From positions 1 to 8,265 of the forward strand of contig CBDURC010000140.1 in assembly GCA_965369635.1 (NCBI GenBank): 8,265 nucleotides of DNA, written 5' to 3'. Positions 1 to 6,167 of this stretch are shown here, in pieces. The notes under the pieces were generated by a model. The model was not told where the DNA came from, ran no database searches, and saw only the letters and a program-made list of their open reading frames with translations. This stretch comes from UBA3071 sp965369635. Its GTDB lineage: Bacteria; Chloroflexota; Anaerolineae; UBA3071. Made by a program: the position numbers and the translations under genes. How positions within the stretch are numbered: position 1 is the first letter of the stretch; each line of letters opens with the position of its first letter.

Positions 1-56
1 GCTTGGCGGTGTAGTATGAGCGAAGGCCGCTTTTGCACTGACCAGGACGGTGCGTG

Positions 57-638
57 ATGGTGTTTCCTGGCGACGATCAACTGCTCACCCAGATCCGCGG
101 CGGCGACATCAAGGCGCTTGAGATTCTTTACGATAAGTACAAGGGCCAGATCTATCGTACCGCCTTGGCCGTAACGCACGACCAGCAAACAGCAGAAGAC
201 ATTTTGCAGGATACCTTCCTGCGCCTCCATGCCAACATCGATCGTCTGGATGGCTCGGTGCCTATCGCGCCCTGGCTGCACCGCGTCACCGTCAACCTCG
301 GCTACAACTGGCACGCTAGAGGTCGTCGTTGGGTCCACTCGCTGGAGGGAGTGATCGAGAATCTGGTCAGCACCCCTCACGGATCGCCAGAACGTCAGGC
401 AGAGCGTACAGAGTTGAGAGATATCGTACAAAAGGCCATCATTACCCTGAGCTTCAACCAGCGCGTAGTGGTCATTCTCTTCTACATGAACGGATTCAAC
501 CTGGAGGAAATCGCCTACATCTTGGACTGCCCTGTGGGCACGGTGAAATCTCGTCTCCACTATGCACGCCGCAATCTACGACGCCGGCTAGAACGGGAGG
601 GATATTGGCAGCCGGAGGTAGCCTATGAGTTCTCATGA
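57..638 (+). CDS. ECF-type (sigma-70 family) RNA polymerase sigma factor
   Basis: This gene encodes a small alternative sigma factor that directs RNA polymerase to a restricted set of promoters. Counting from the GTG at 54, the 194-residue frame has a region 2 at about residues 21-90 (ALEILYDKYK, then DILQDTFLRL, the core-binding and -10 recognition part). After a linker comes region 4 at about 128-180, with the helix-turn-helix EEIAYILDCPVGTVKSRLHYAR (key residues EIA and GTVKSRL). Regions 1 and 3 are absent and the length suits the ECF group. GTG 54 and ATG 57 are adjacent in-frame starts; a weak AGGA at 44-47 serves either, and I prefer the ATG. The stop lies inside the next gene (14-bp overlap), so the two are translationally coupled. 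The ECF subgroup and target promoters cannot be read from the sequence. Confidence 0.93.
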   Translation: MVFPGDDQLLTQIRGGDIKALEILYDKYKGQIYRTALAVTHDQQTAEDILQDTFLRLHANIDRLDGSVPIAPWLHRVTVNLGYNWHARGRRWVHSLEGVIENLVSTPHGSPERQAERTELRDIVQKAIITLSFNQRVVVILFYMNGFNLEEIAYILDCPVGTVKSRLHYARRNLRRRLEREGYWQPEVAYEFS

Positions 639-1149
639 TCAGCGCGGCCCTCATGCCGGGCCAAATGTAGTTTCGGACGAACTAGATCGTTTGCTCTCCT
701 GGGGCATCCAGGAACTGGTGGGCACTGCGGAGCCTTCCCCCCGCGTCTGGCAGCAGATCGAGCGTAAGCTCCGAGCTGGACCTTCGCCAGCGCGGCATCG
801 CCCGAGGCGCAAAACATGGCGGACGGCTTCCCTGGCCCAAGCTCTGGCTCTGGCCAGCCTTCTGGTGGTTCTTGGCCTCAGCTTGGGACCTGCTCTGCAA
901 TGGCCTTCGTACTTCTATGGAGGCGGAGAGCAGAAAGAGATGCTCACCCGCACCCCAGATGTGGGCCTCAGCCAGGAAGCGTCGCCCCCCCTGATGGCCG
1001 AGGAAGGCTTGCTGAGTGGGCGAGAGATGCTGCTGTGGACACGAGAACAGGCACGTGAGCGCCAGATAATGGCTCATGACACATCCCCCGGTGTGGACCC
1101 TATCCTGAAGCACCGGCATGAATGGAACACGTCAGCCTTGACTCCTTGA
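625..1149 (+). CDS. Putative anti-sigma factor, single-pass membrane protein
   Basis: This is a 174-residue protein with no family I can name firmly. A cytoplasmic N-terminus of about 65 residues contains DELDRLLSWGIQEL and then PSPRVWQQIERKLR, a P..VW..I...L pattern seen at the N-terminus of many putative anti-sigma factors. A basic stretch (RHRPRRK) precedes one membrane helix at about 69-91. A polar C-terminal part of about 80 residues is probably outside the membrane. There is no HxxxCxxC zinc motif, and in fact no cysteine, so it is not a classic ZAS-type anti-sigma factor. A strong GGAGGT at 614-619, five bases before the ATG, fixes the start inside the end of the sigma gene. The coupling and topology suggest that it holds the upstream sigma factor at the membrane until a signal arrives. 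That role is inference from context. It could instead be an unrelated membrane protein. Confidence 0.72.
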   Translation: MSSHDQRGPHAGPNVVSDELDRLLSWGIQELVGTAEPSPRVWQQIERKLRAGPSPARHRPRRKTWRTASLAQALALASLLVVLGLSLGPALQWPSYFYGGGEQKEMLTRTPDVGLSQEASPPLMAEEGLLSGREMLLWTREQARERQIMAHDTSPGVDPILKHRHEWNTSALTP

Positions 1150-1222
1150 TGCCCCGTTCCATGAGTACCCAGACAAGTACCCAGACCTATGAGGTTCTTG
1201 CACATTGGGCAAGAGAACAAAC

Positions 1223-1249
1223 CACAGATCTCACAGATTATGCAGACTT
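1223..1249 (+). repeat. Degenerate 9-bp tandem repeat, CACAGATxx
   Basis: Three units with a 9-bp period are visible: CACAGATCT (1223), CACAGATTA (1232) and the degenerate TGCAGACTT (1241). From memory, related 'ACCACAGATTACACAG'-type strings recur in spacers of several environmental bacteria. That link is recollection, not a search result. No function is apparent. Confidence 0.5.
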
Positions 1250-1273
1250 GACGAAACATAGGCTTCTTTGATT

Positions 1274-1302
1274 TTGACAAGGTTCGCGGTCTGTGATACT
1301 AT
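1274..1302 (+). promoter_or_regulatory. Sigma-A/sigma-70-type promoter for the ABC transporter genes
   Basis: A perfect -35 hexamer TTGACA (1274-1279) is followed, after a 17-bp spacer, by the -10 hexamer TACTAT (1297-1302). TACTAT matches TATAAT at four of six positions and is preceded by TGA, giving an extended -10. The run continues as alternating AT to 1308, which should melt easily. Transcription would start near 1309-1312, leaving an untranslated leader of about 170 nt that contains the hairpin repeat before the ATPase gene. This looks like a housekeeping promoter, not an ECF one. Confidence 0.68.
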
Positions 1303-1340
1303 ATATATCCGGTCGGGCTGCGTCAGGGCATAACCGCACC

Positions 1341-1395
1341 AGGTGTAAAACGTGAAACGTACAGCGAGATCACGTTTTATGCATTATGTTCTACG
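1341..1395 (+). repeat. Hairpin repeat, copy 1, in the leader of the ATPase genes
   Basis: A perfect 10-bp inverted repeat, TAAAACGTGA (1346-1355) and TCACGTTTTA (1370-1379), encloses a 14-nt loop. It is followed by GCATTATGTTCTACG (1381-1395). Both GTAAAACGTG and a near-identical GCATTATGTTTCACG recur at 3516-3525 and 3556-3570, so this is one of two copies of the same repeat family in the window. There is no T-run after the stem, so it is not a canonical terminator. Confidence 0.65.
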
Positions 1396-1479
1396 TTCTC
1401 GCAGGTATGCGCATTGGTGTAGCCGTTCTGTCCAGGCAATGCTTGATGACAATACATCGTAGTCACTGAGGAGGCCCGC

Positions 1480-2463
1480 ATGGCAAAACTGTTGGAGGTG
1501 AAAGGGCTTAGAACCCAGTTCTTCACCCAGGATGGCGTGGTACACGCCGTCAACGGCATTTCCTACGACCTCGACGAGGGGGAGACATTGGGCATCGTAG
1601 GTGAATCGGGATGCGGCAAGACCGTCAGCGTCCTCTCCGTCATGCGGTTGATCCCCCAACCCCCTGGCAAAATTGTGGGAGGAGACGTGTGGTTTGATGG
1701 CCGCAACATCATGGACATGCGAGAGGATGAGGTCCGGCAGGTTCGAGGTAACCGCATCGCCATGATCTTCCAGGACCCCATGACCTCCCTGAATCCTGTA
1801 CTCACCGTCGGCGCGCAGGTCGACGAAGCACTGCAGCTCCATATGGGGATGGACAGAGCACAGGCCCGCCGGCGGACCATCGAATTGTTGCAGATGGTGA
1901 ACATCCCCGAGGCCAAAGACCGCGTGGATGACTATCCCCATCAGTTCTCCGGCGGTATGCGGCAGCGGGTGATGATCGCCATGGCTTTGTCCTGTAACCC
2001 GCAGCTTTTGATCGCTGACGAGCCCACCACCGCACTGGACGTGACCATCCAGGCCCAGATCATCGATCTGGTGAAGAAGCTCAAAGATGACATCGGCATG
2101 GCCGTAATCTGGATCACTCACGACCTGGGCGTCGTGGCAGGACTGGCCGAACGGGTGCTCGTCATGTACGCGGGCTTCATCGTCGAGGAAGCAGCAGTGA
2201 AAGAGCTCTACGGTGATCCACGGCATCCCTACACCCTGGGGCTGCTCGACTCCATTCCCCGCCTGGATCAGCGAAAGGAGAAACTCACTCCCATCGAGGG
2301 TCTGCCACCCGATTTGATTGATCCACCGCCCAATTGTCCCTTTGCCCCTCGATGTCGCTTCAGGATTGATCGCTGTTTGGAGGAGAATCCAGCGCTGGCA
2401 CCGGTAGGCCCAGGGCATCGGATCGCCTGCTGGGTAGATGTACAAACGGGAGGAGCGCGGTAG
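1480..2463 (+). CDS. dppD: Peptide/nickel-type ABC importer ATPase, DppD-like
   Basis: This is one of the two cytoplasmic ATPases that power the importer. The 327 residues match the usual DppD/OppD length. In order: Walker A GESGCGKT (41-48), Q-loop FQDP (97-100), signature FSGGMRQR (156-163), Walker B with ADEP (179-182) and catalytic Glu181, D-loop ALD (185-187), and switch His214 in ITHDL. The C-terminal oligopeptide-transporter extension is present (HPYTLGLLDSIP, then NCPFAPRC). It holds four cysteines, C286, C292, C299 and C317, in the arrangement reported to bind a [4Fe-4S] cluster in some DppD/OppD proteins. GAGGAGG at 1468-1474 fixes the ATG. The stop is one base before the likely start of the second ATPase. 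All catalytic residues are intact. The Dpp versus Opp label follows the family only; the ligand is not known. Confidence 0.95.
   Translation: MAKLLEVKGLRTQFFTQDGVVHAVNGISYDLDEGETLGIVGESGCGKTVSVLSVMRLIPQPPGKIVGGDVWFDGRNIMDMREDEVRQVRGNRIAMIFQDPMTSLNPVLTVGAQVDEALQLHMGMDRAQARRRTIELLQMVNIPEAKDRVDDYPHQFSGGMRQRVMIAMALSCNPQLLIADEPTTALDVTIQAQIIDLVKKLKDDIGMAVIWITHDLGVVAGLAERVLVMYAGFIVEEAAVKELYGDPRHPYTLGLLDSIPRLDQRKEKLTPIEGLPPDLIDPPPNCPFAPRCRFRIDRCLEENPALAPVGPGHRIACWVDVQTGGAR
2448..2455 (+). promoter_or_regulatory. Ribosome binding site deciding the start of the DppF-like ATPase
   Basis: GGGAGGAG lies inside the last codons of the upstream ATPase gene, 9 bases before the ATG at 2465. It therefore falls downstream of the earlier in-frame ATG at 2438. 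Initiation at 2465 gives the natural N-terminus MTDSNILVRVEGL, which aligns with how these ATPases usually begin. Confidence 0.75.
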
Positions 2464-2464
2464 A

Positions 2465-3457
<993 letters not shown>

Positions 3458-3510
3458 AGCCAGACACACTTGAAGTTGGTGAAAAAGGCAAAGTCAAGTC
3501 TACTCTCCAC

Positions 3511-3570
3511 AGGACGTAAAACGTGCTCGTCACGCATTACGTTTCACGCATTATGGCATTATGTTTCACG
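3511..3570 (+). repeat. Hairpin repeat, copy 2, upstream of the binding-protein gene
   Basis: AGGACGTAAAACGTG (3511-3525) parallels AGGTGTAAAACGTG at 1341-1354. ACGTAAAACGTG (3514-3525) can pair with CACGCATTACGT (3531-3542) at 10 of 12 positions around a 5-nt loop. GCATTACGTTTCACG (3534-3548) is repeated 22 bp later as GCATTATGTTTCACG (3556-3570), with one difference. The second half of copy 1 carries the same string with two changes. The element looks like a dispersed spacer repeat built from direct and inverted subunits. Confidence 0.65.
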
Positions 3571-3576
3571 CCCAGT

Positions 3577-3592
3577 CAGGCAATCAGGCAGT
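3577..3592 (+). repeat. Tandem 8-bp repeat CAGGCAAT / CAGGCAGT
   Basis: Two adjacent 8-mers differ at one base. The same CAGGCAAT occurs once downstream of hairpin copy 1 at 1433-1440. It may therefore belong to the same larger repeat. Confidence 0.4.
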
Positions 3593-3640
3593 GTGTAGAA
3601 TCCTAGATAGATCGTCTCTACATACACTCTTCAACTCGGA

Positions 3641-3651
3641 AAGGAGGTGAT
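3641..3651 (+). promoter_or_regulatory. Perfect but orphan Shine-Dalgarno sequence
   Basis: AAGGAGGTGAT is fully complementary to the conserved 3' end of 16S rRNA, yet no well-spaced long reading frame follows. The ATG at 3650 overlaps it and opens a frame of only 25 codons (MRRFGHMVEGDREHSV..., stop 3725-3727). The in-frame ATG at 3668 is 16 bases beyond its end, too far for normal use. It lies about 150 nt before the binding-protein start. It could be a ribosome standby site, part of a leader peptide, or a chance match. Confidence 0.45.
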
Positions 3652-3678
3652 GCGACGCTTCGGACATATGGTCGAAGG

Positions 3679-3709
3679 CGATCGGGAGCATAGCGTGCTC
3701 CAGCGATCG
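3679..3709 (+). promoter_or_regulatory. Strong leader hairpin upstream of the binding-protein gene
   Basis: CGATCGGGAGCA (3679-3690) pairs with TGCTCC (3696-3701) and CGATCG (3704-3709) around a 5-nt loop, with a 2-nt AG bulge at 3702-3703. That gives 12 base pairs. An alternative outer pairing, GGCG 3677-3680 with CGCC 3713-3716, competes with it. No T-run follows, so a terminator is unlikely. A role in mRNA stability or translation is possible but unproven. Confidence 0.5.
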
Positions 3710-3799
3710 TCTCGCCGCAGCGGTTGATTCGATGTTCCAACTTCGAGCATCGAGCAACAACAATCCCAAGTTCGTAACTCCTTAAGGAGGAGACAAACA

Positions 3800-5662
3800 A
3801 TGCTAAGCAAGAAATGGGCTATCCTGTTGGCCCTACTGGTGGTTTCCAGCCTGATCCTCACTGCCTGCCCGGCACCTGAACCGCAGGTGATCGAGAAGGT
3901 CGTCATTGAGACCGTCATCGTCGAGGTGGAGAAGGCGGTCGAGGTACAGAAAATCGTCGAGGTCACCACGGAAGTCGAGGTCGTGGTCGAGAAGATCGTC
4001 GAGGTCACAGCAACCCCGGTTCCCGTGGAGGAGAAGGTCACTCTGGACTGGAACTTCGGCACTGAGATTCCCTCACTGGATCCGTCGCTGTCCACAGACA
4101 CGACATCCATCGACTGCCTGCGCAACCTGGCAGTTGGCCTGACGCAGCTCACGCCCGATGGCGAGGTGCTGCCCATGTTGGCCACGGAGTGGGACATCTC
4201 CGCGGACGGCCTGGAGTACACCTTCAAGATGCGCGATGACGCCGTCTGGGTGAAGTACAACACCGGCACGGGCGAGATCGAGCAGATGCGCCCGGTCACG
4301 GCACAAGACATCGTCTACGGCACCAAGCGCACGCTCGACCCGCGCACCGCCTCCGACTACGCCTACGTGGTCTACGTCGTCAAGGGCGGCGAGGCGCTGA
4401 ACACGTCGGACATCGATGCGCTGAGCGAGGAAGAGCAGCAGGCGCTGCTGGATGGCGTGGGCGTCGAGGCCGTGGATGACTACACGGTCAAGTTCACCCT
4501 GGAGTATCCGGCCCCCTACTTCGCCGGCATCGCCAGCATGTGGGTCATCCGCCCCATGCCGCAGGAGCCCATCGATCAGTACGGCGACCGCTGGATCGAG
4601 CCGGGCTTCTACTGGAGCAACGGCCCCATGGTGCTGGCCGAGTGGGCACACGACGACCACCTCATTCTTGAGAAGAACCCTTACTACTGGGGTGCCGACG
4701 AGGTGCAGATCGACCGCATCTATGGCGTGATGGTCACCGAGTCCTCCACAGCCTTCGCCATGTACGAGGCCAACGAGCTGGACATCACCGGCCCGCCGCT
4801 GGAGGAGATGGACCGCGTGAAGACCGACCCGGTGCTGAGCAAGGAGCTGTACATCGCCCCGCGCGACTGCACCTACTACTACGGCTTCACCACCACCAAG
4901 GCGCCAGTGGATGACGTGCTGGTGCGCAAGGCCCTCTCGGCGGCCGTTGACCGCCAGGGTCTGATCGACAACGTCACCAAGGGCAACCAGCTCCCCGCCA
5001 ACACCTTTGCTCCGGCCATGATCTTCGGCAACGCGGCCAGCGATCCCGACATCGCCCCGTGGGCCCTGGACTACGAGCTGGGCAAGGAAAAGGCCGTGGA
5101 GTGGCTGGCTGAGGCCGGCTATCCCGATGGCGAGGGCTTCCCGGTCCTCACCCTGATGCACAACACCTCTGAGGGGCACGCCAAGATCGCCCAGGCCATC
5201 AGTGCCATGTGGAGTGACGTCCTCAACATCGAAGTCAGCGTGGAGAACCAGGAGTGGAAGGTCTACCTCAAGACCATCCAGAAGGAAACCCCCCTGGAGG
5301 AGATGCCTCACGTCTGGCGTCTGGGCTGGTGCGCTGACTACCCCGACAACAACAACTGGGTGCACGAGGTCTTCAACGCCGAAGAAGGCGCCAACCGAAC
5401 ACGCGCCGTTCCGGGCAAGTTCGAGGAGCTCACCAAGGCGGCTCAGTTGGAGCAGGATCCCGAGGCCCGCAAGGCCATCTACAAGCAGGCCGAGCAGATC
5501 CTGACCGAGACCGAGGCCCGCATCATCCCGATCTACTACTACACCACCGTCACGCTCACCAAACCGTGGATCACCTTCCGCACCTTCGGCGAGATGGGCG
5601 GCAGCTCCTTCTTCGCGTGGAAGATCGACTGGGAGGCCAAGAAGGCCGCACTGGGCATGTAG
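3800..5662 (+). CDS. Family 5 (DppA/OppA-like) solute-binding lipoprotein
   Basis: This extracytoplasmic lipoprotein captures the ligand and delivers it to the permeases. The 620 residues start with a lipoprotein signal (MLSKK, hydrophobic core 6-19, lipobox LTAC with Cys23). A valine/glutamate-rich linker at about 30-76 ends in TATPVPVEE. The SBP_bac_5 domain spans about 85-610. Its landmarks are SLDPSLSTDT near 92-101, LATEWDIS.DGLEYTFKMRD at 127-146, NGPMVLAEW at 274-282, KNPYYWG at 292-298, VRKALSAAVDR at 375-385, and LGWCADYPDNNNW at 508-520. The mature protein has C106, C357 and C511 besides the lipidated cysteine. The ATG follows AAGGAGG at 3784-3790. Codons end in C or G more consistently than in the neighbouring ATPase genes, consistent with high expression. 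Peptides are the likeliest ligand, but sugars or nickel cannot be excluded. Confidence 0.93.
   Translation: MLSKKWAILLALLVVSSLILTACPAPEPQVIEKVVIETVIVEVEKAVEVQKIVEVTTEVEVVVEKIVEVTATPVPVEEKVTLDWNFGTEIPSLDPSLSTDTTSIDCLRNLAVGLTQLTPDGEVLPMLATEWDISADGLEYTFKMRDDAVWVKYNTGTGEIEQMRPVTAQDIVYGTKRTLDPRTASDYAYVVYVVKGGEALNTSDIDALSEEEQQALLDGVGVEAVDDYTVKFTLEYPAPYFAGIASMWVIRPMPQEPIDQYGDRWIEPGFYWSNGPMVLAEWAHDDHLILEKNPYYWGADEVQIDRIYGVMVTESSTAFAMYEANELDITGPPLEEMDRVKTDPVLSKELYIAPRDCTYYYGFTTTKAPVDDVLVRKALSAAVDRQGLIDNVTKGNQLPANTFAPAMIFGNAASDPDIAPWALDYELGKEKAVEWLAEAGYPDGEGFPVLTLMHNTSEGHAKIAQAISAMWSDVLNIEVSVENQEWKVYLKTIQKETPLEEMPHVWRLGWCADYPDNNNWVHEVFNAEEGANRTRAVPGKFEELTKAAQLEQDPEARKAIYKQAEQILTETEARIIPIYYYTTVTLTKPWITFRTFGEMGGSSFFAWKIDWEAKKAALGM
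3887..4027 (+). repeat. Repetitive coding segment for the Val/Glu-rich lipoprotein linker
   Basis: Within the binding-protein gene, GTCGAGGT-type units recur. ATCGTCGAGGTCAC appears at 3953-3966 and again at 3995-4008 (42 bp apart), and ATCGTCGAGGT also at 3917-3927. The repeats encode alternating V and E residues that form a stalk between the lipid anchor and the binding domain. Copy-number change in steps of whole codons is plausible here. Confidence 0.7.
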
Positions 5663-5757
5663 AGATCGGTGCGCTGTCTGAGATTTACGGTTCGGATGTC
5701 GGTAGAATCAACCATCCAGGCTAAGAAGGAACTCAGCGGCGACACAGAAGTTAGCGA

Positions 5758-5788
5758 TAGCGCCCCCCGCCGAGCGCGGGGGGCGCTA
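5758..5788 (+). terminator. GC-rich 13-bp hairpin after the binding-protein gene, terminator or mRNA stabiliser
   Basis: TAGCGCCCCCCGC (5758-5770) pairs perfectly with GCGGGGGGCGCTA (5776-5788) around a 5-nt loop, 95 nt after the stop codon. The stem is very stable but is followed by ATCCCTGG and not by a T-run. It is therefore either an atypical terminator or a 3' block against exonucleases. Hairpins in this position are known to keep binding-protein mRNA more abundant than permease mRNA in other ABC operons. Confidence 0.6.
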
Positions 5789-5894
5789 ATCCCTGGCCCG
5801 CTGGCGGGGGCGACGACTGCGCACATGCCCGCAGCATGTACTCAGTCGTTGCCATCGCTGATGATTGGGGTGCCTTCCCCACAACTGCTGGCGC

Positions 5895-5953
5895 GAAGTT
5901 GCACTATTGATGGCGAGAAGTTGCACTCCGAGCCCTTGTTCGGGAGTGCAACT
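5895..5953 (+). repeat. AGTTGCACT repeat: two direct copies and one inverted
   Basis: GAAGTTGCACT occurs at 5895-5905 and again at 5917-5927, 22 bp apart. AGTTGCACTCC (5919-5929) is then matched by the perfect inverted copy GGAGTGCAACT (5943-5953), making an 11-bp stem with a 13-nt loop. The mix of direct and inverted copies suggests a dispersed repeat element, or an array of binding sites for a regulator. No T-run follows. Confidence 0.6.
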
Positions 5954-5954
5954 C

Positions 5955-5966
5955 CCTGACGTCAGG
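5955..5966 (+). promoter_or_regulatory. Perfect 12-bp palindrome CCTGACGTCAGG, possible operator
   Basis: The two halves CCTGAC and GTCAGG are exact reverse complements with no spacer. That form suits a dimeric DNA-binding protein better than an RNA hairpin. It lies 1 bp after the AGTTGCACT repeat and 201 bp before the first permease ATG. There is no recognisable promoter beside it, so operator function is a guess. Confidence 0.3.
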
Positions 5967-6005
5967 TAGGGTGAATCACTGCTTCGGGCAAGCAGATCAG
6001 CCATT

Positions 6006-6112
6006 GCTCAATGTCATCAAGTTAAGCGTAGTCTAGCCCCTTGCGGGCGTCTTGTGGCGGCAAAAAACGGGCACAAGGCCCTATGCTACACCTTAGCTTA
6101 CTGACATTGAGC
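6006..6112 (+). mobile_element. 107-bp MITE-like palindromic element with CATT duplication
   Basis: Perfect 11-bp terminal inverted repeats, GCTCAATGTCA (6006-6016) and TGACATTGAGC (6102-6112), bound the element. The similarity continues inward imperfectly: AAG/CTT (6019-6021 with 6097-6099), TAAG/CTTA (6023-6026 with 6092-6095) and GTAG/CTAC (6028-6031 with 6086-6089). It ends with an inner stem of GGGC 6045-6048 with GCCC 6078-6081 and CTTGTG 6051-6056 with CACAAG 6072-6077. CATT directly flanks both ends (6002-6005 and 6113-6116), as a target-site duplication would. It encodes nothing. A miniature inverted-repeat transposable element is the best reading; a structured RNA or REP-like repeat is the alternative. 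Confidence 0.55.
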
Positions 6113-6155
6113 CATTACTCACAATGACTCTTCATAACATTCTCAAGCGTTGTCC

Positions 6156-6163
6156 AAGGAGGG
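6156..6163 (+). promoter_or_regulatory. Ribosome binding site deciding the start of the DppB-like permease
   Basis: AAGGAGGG sits four bases before the ATG at 6168. A longer frame could begin at TTG 6150, but that would place the ribosome binding site inside the coding sequence. The 6168 start gives the canonical N-terminus MTKYLIRRVLWAIP. Confidence 0.8.
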
Positions 6164-6167
6164 AATC

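Larger units (their letters stand above)
1150..1479 (+). other. Spacer between the sigma/anti-sigma unit and the transporter genes
   Basis: No gene is visible here. The first part holds an 11-bp direct repeat, AGTACCCAGAC, at 1164-1174 and 1176-1186. A weak hairpin follows (TCTTGC 1196-1201 with GCAAGA 1209-1214), without a T-run, so I do not call it a terminator. Next come 9-bp-period CACAGAT units (1223-1249), the promoter (1274-1302) and the hairpin repeat (1341-1395). Just before the first ATPase there is a GAGGAGG ribosome binding site at 1468-1474. Confidence 0.7.
3458..3799 (+). other. Spacer and leader upstream of the binding-protein gene
   Basis: No convincing gene is present. The first half carries the second copy of the hairpin repeat (3511-3570) and a tandem 8-mer, CAGGCAAT/CAGGCAGT, at 3577-3592. 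The second half is a structured leader: an orphan Shine-Dalgarno at 3641-3651, a strong hairpin at 3679-3709 and a weaker one (TCGATG 3729-3734 with CATCGA 3748-3753). The working ribosome binding site AAGGAGG is at 3784-3790. A TAGAAT at 3596-3601 could be a -10 hexamer, but it lacks a good -35. I recognise no known riboswitch here. Confidence 0.6.
5663..6167 (+). other. 505-bp non-coding spacer rich in inverted repeats
   Basis: No supported gene lies here. Besides the elements listed separately, there are several small hairpins: CCCG 5797-5800 with CGGG 5805-5808, ACATGC 5823-5828 with GCATGT 5834-5839, TGGGG 5866-5870 with CCCCA 5877-5881, and CTGCTT 5979-5984 with AAGCAG 5990-5995. The spacer separates the binding-protein gene from the permeases. 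Short open frames across it lack coding character. Confidence 0.65.

Noticed and set aside
1196..1214. Hairpin TCTTGC/GCAAGA as terminator of the sigma/anti-sigma unit
   Set aside because: It has only six pairs and no T-run after the stem; too weak to call.
1248..1253. Second -35-like TTGACG upstream of the called promoter
   Set aside because: No -10-like sequence lies at 16-18 bp; the TTGACA at 1274 is clearly better.
3511..3592. CRISPR-like array in the repeat-rich spacer
   Set aside because: Repeat units are short (8-15 bp), unevenly spaced and partly inverted, with no cas genes nearby.
3596..3601. TAGAAT as a -10 box for the binding-protein gene
   Set aside because: The sequence 17 bp upstream (CAGTCA) matches the -35 consensus at only three positions and there is no extended -10.
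3650..3727. 25-codon frame starting at the orphan Shine-Dalgarno
   Set aside because: The start codon overlaps the Shine-Dalgarno itself and the peptide resembles nothing I know. I kept the Shine-Dalgarno as a site but did not call a gene.
3631..4311. 226-codon minus-strand frame, Ser/Thr-rich
   Set aside because: Its Ser/Thr repeats are the antisense reading of the Val/Glu linker codons, so this is not an independent gene.
4073..5365. 430-codon open frame on the minus strand across the binding-protein gene
   Set aside because: It is antisense to a well-supported gene. The His/Val/Gly-rich translation is the typical shadow of GC-biased third positions, and it has no convincing ribosome binding site or domain.
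5669..5959. 96-codon plus-strand frame in the spacer after the binding-protein gene
   Set aside because: It runs through the GC-rich hairpin and the AGTTGCACT repeats and has no ribosome binding site or family resemblance.
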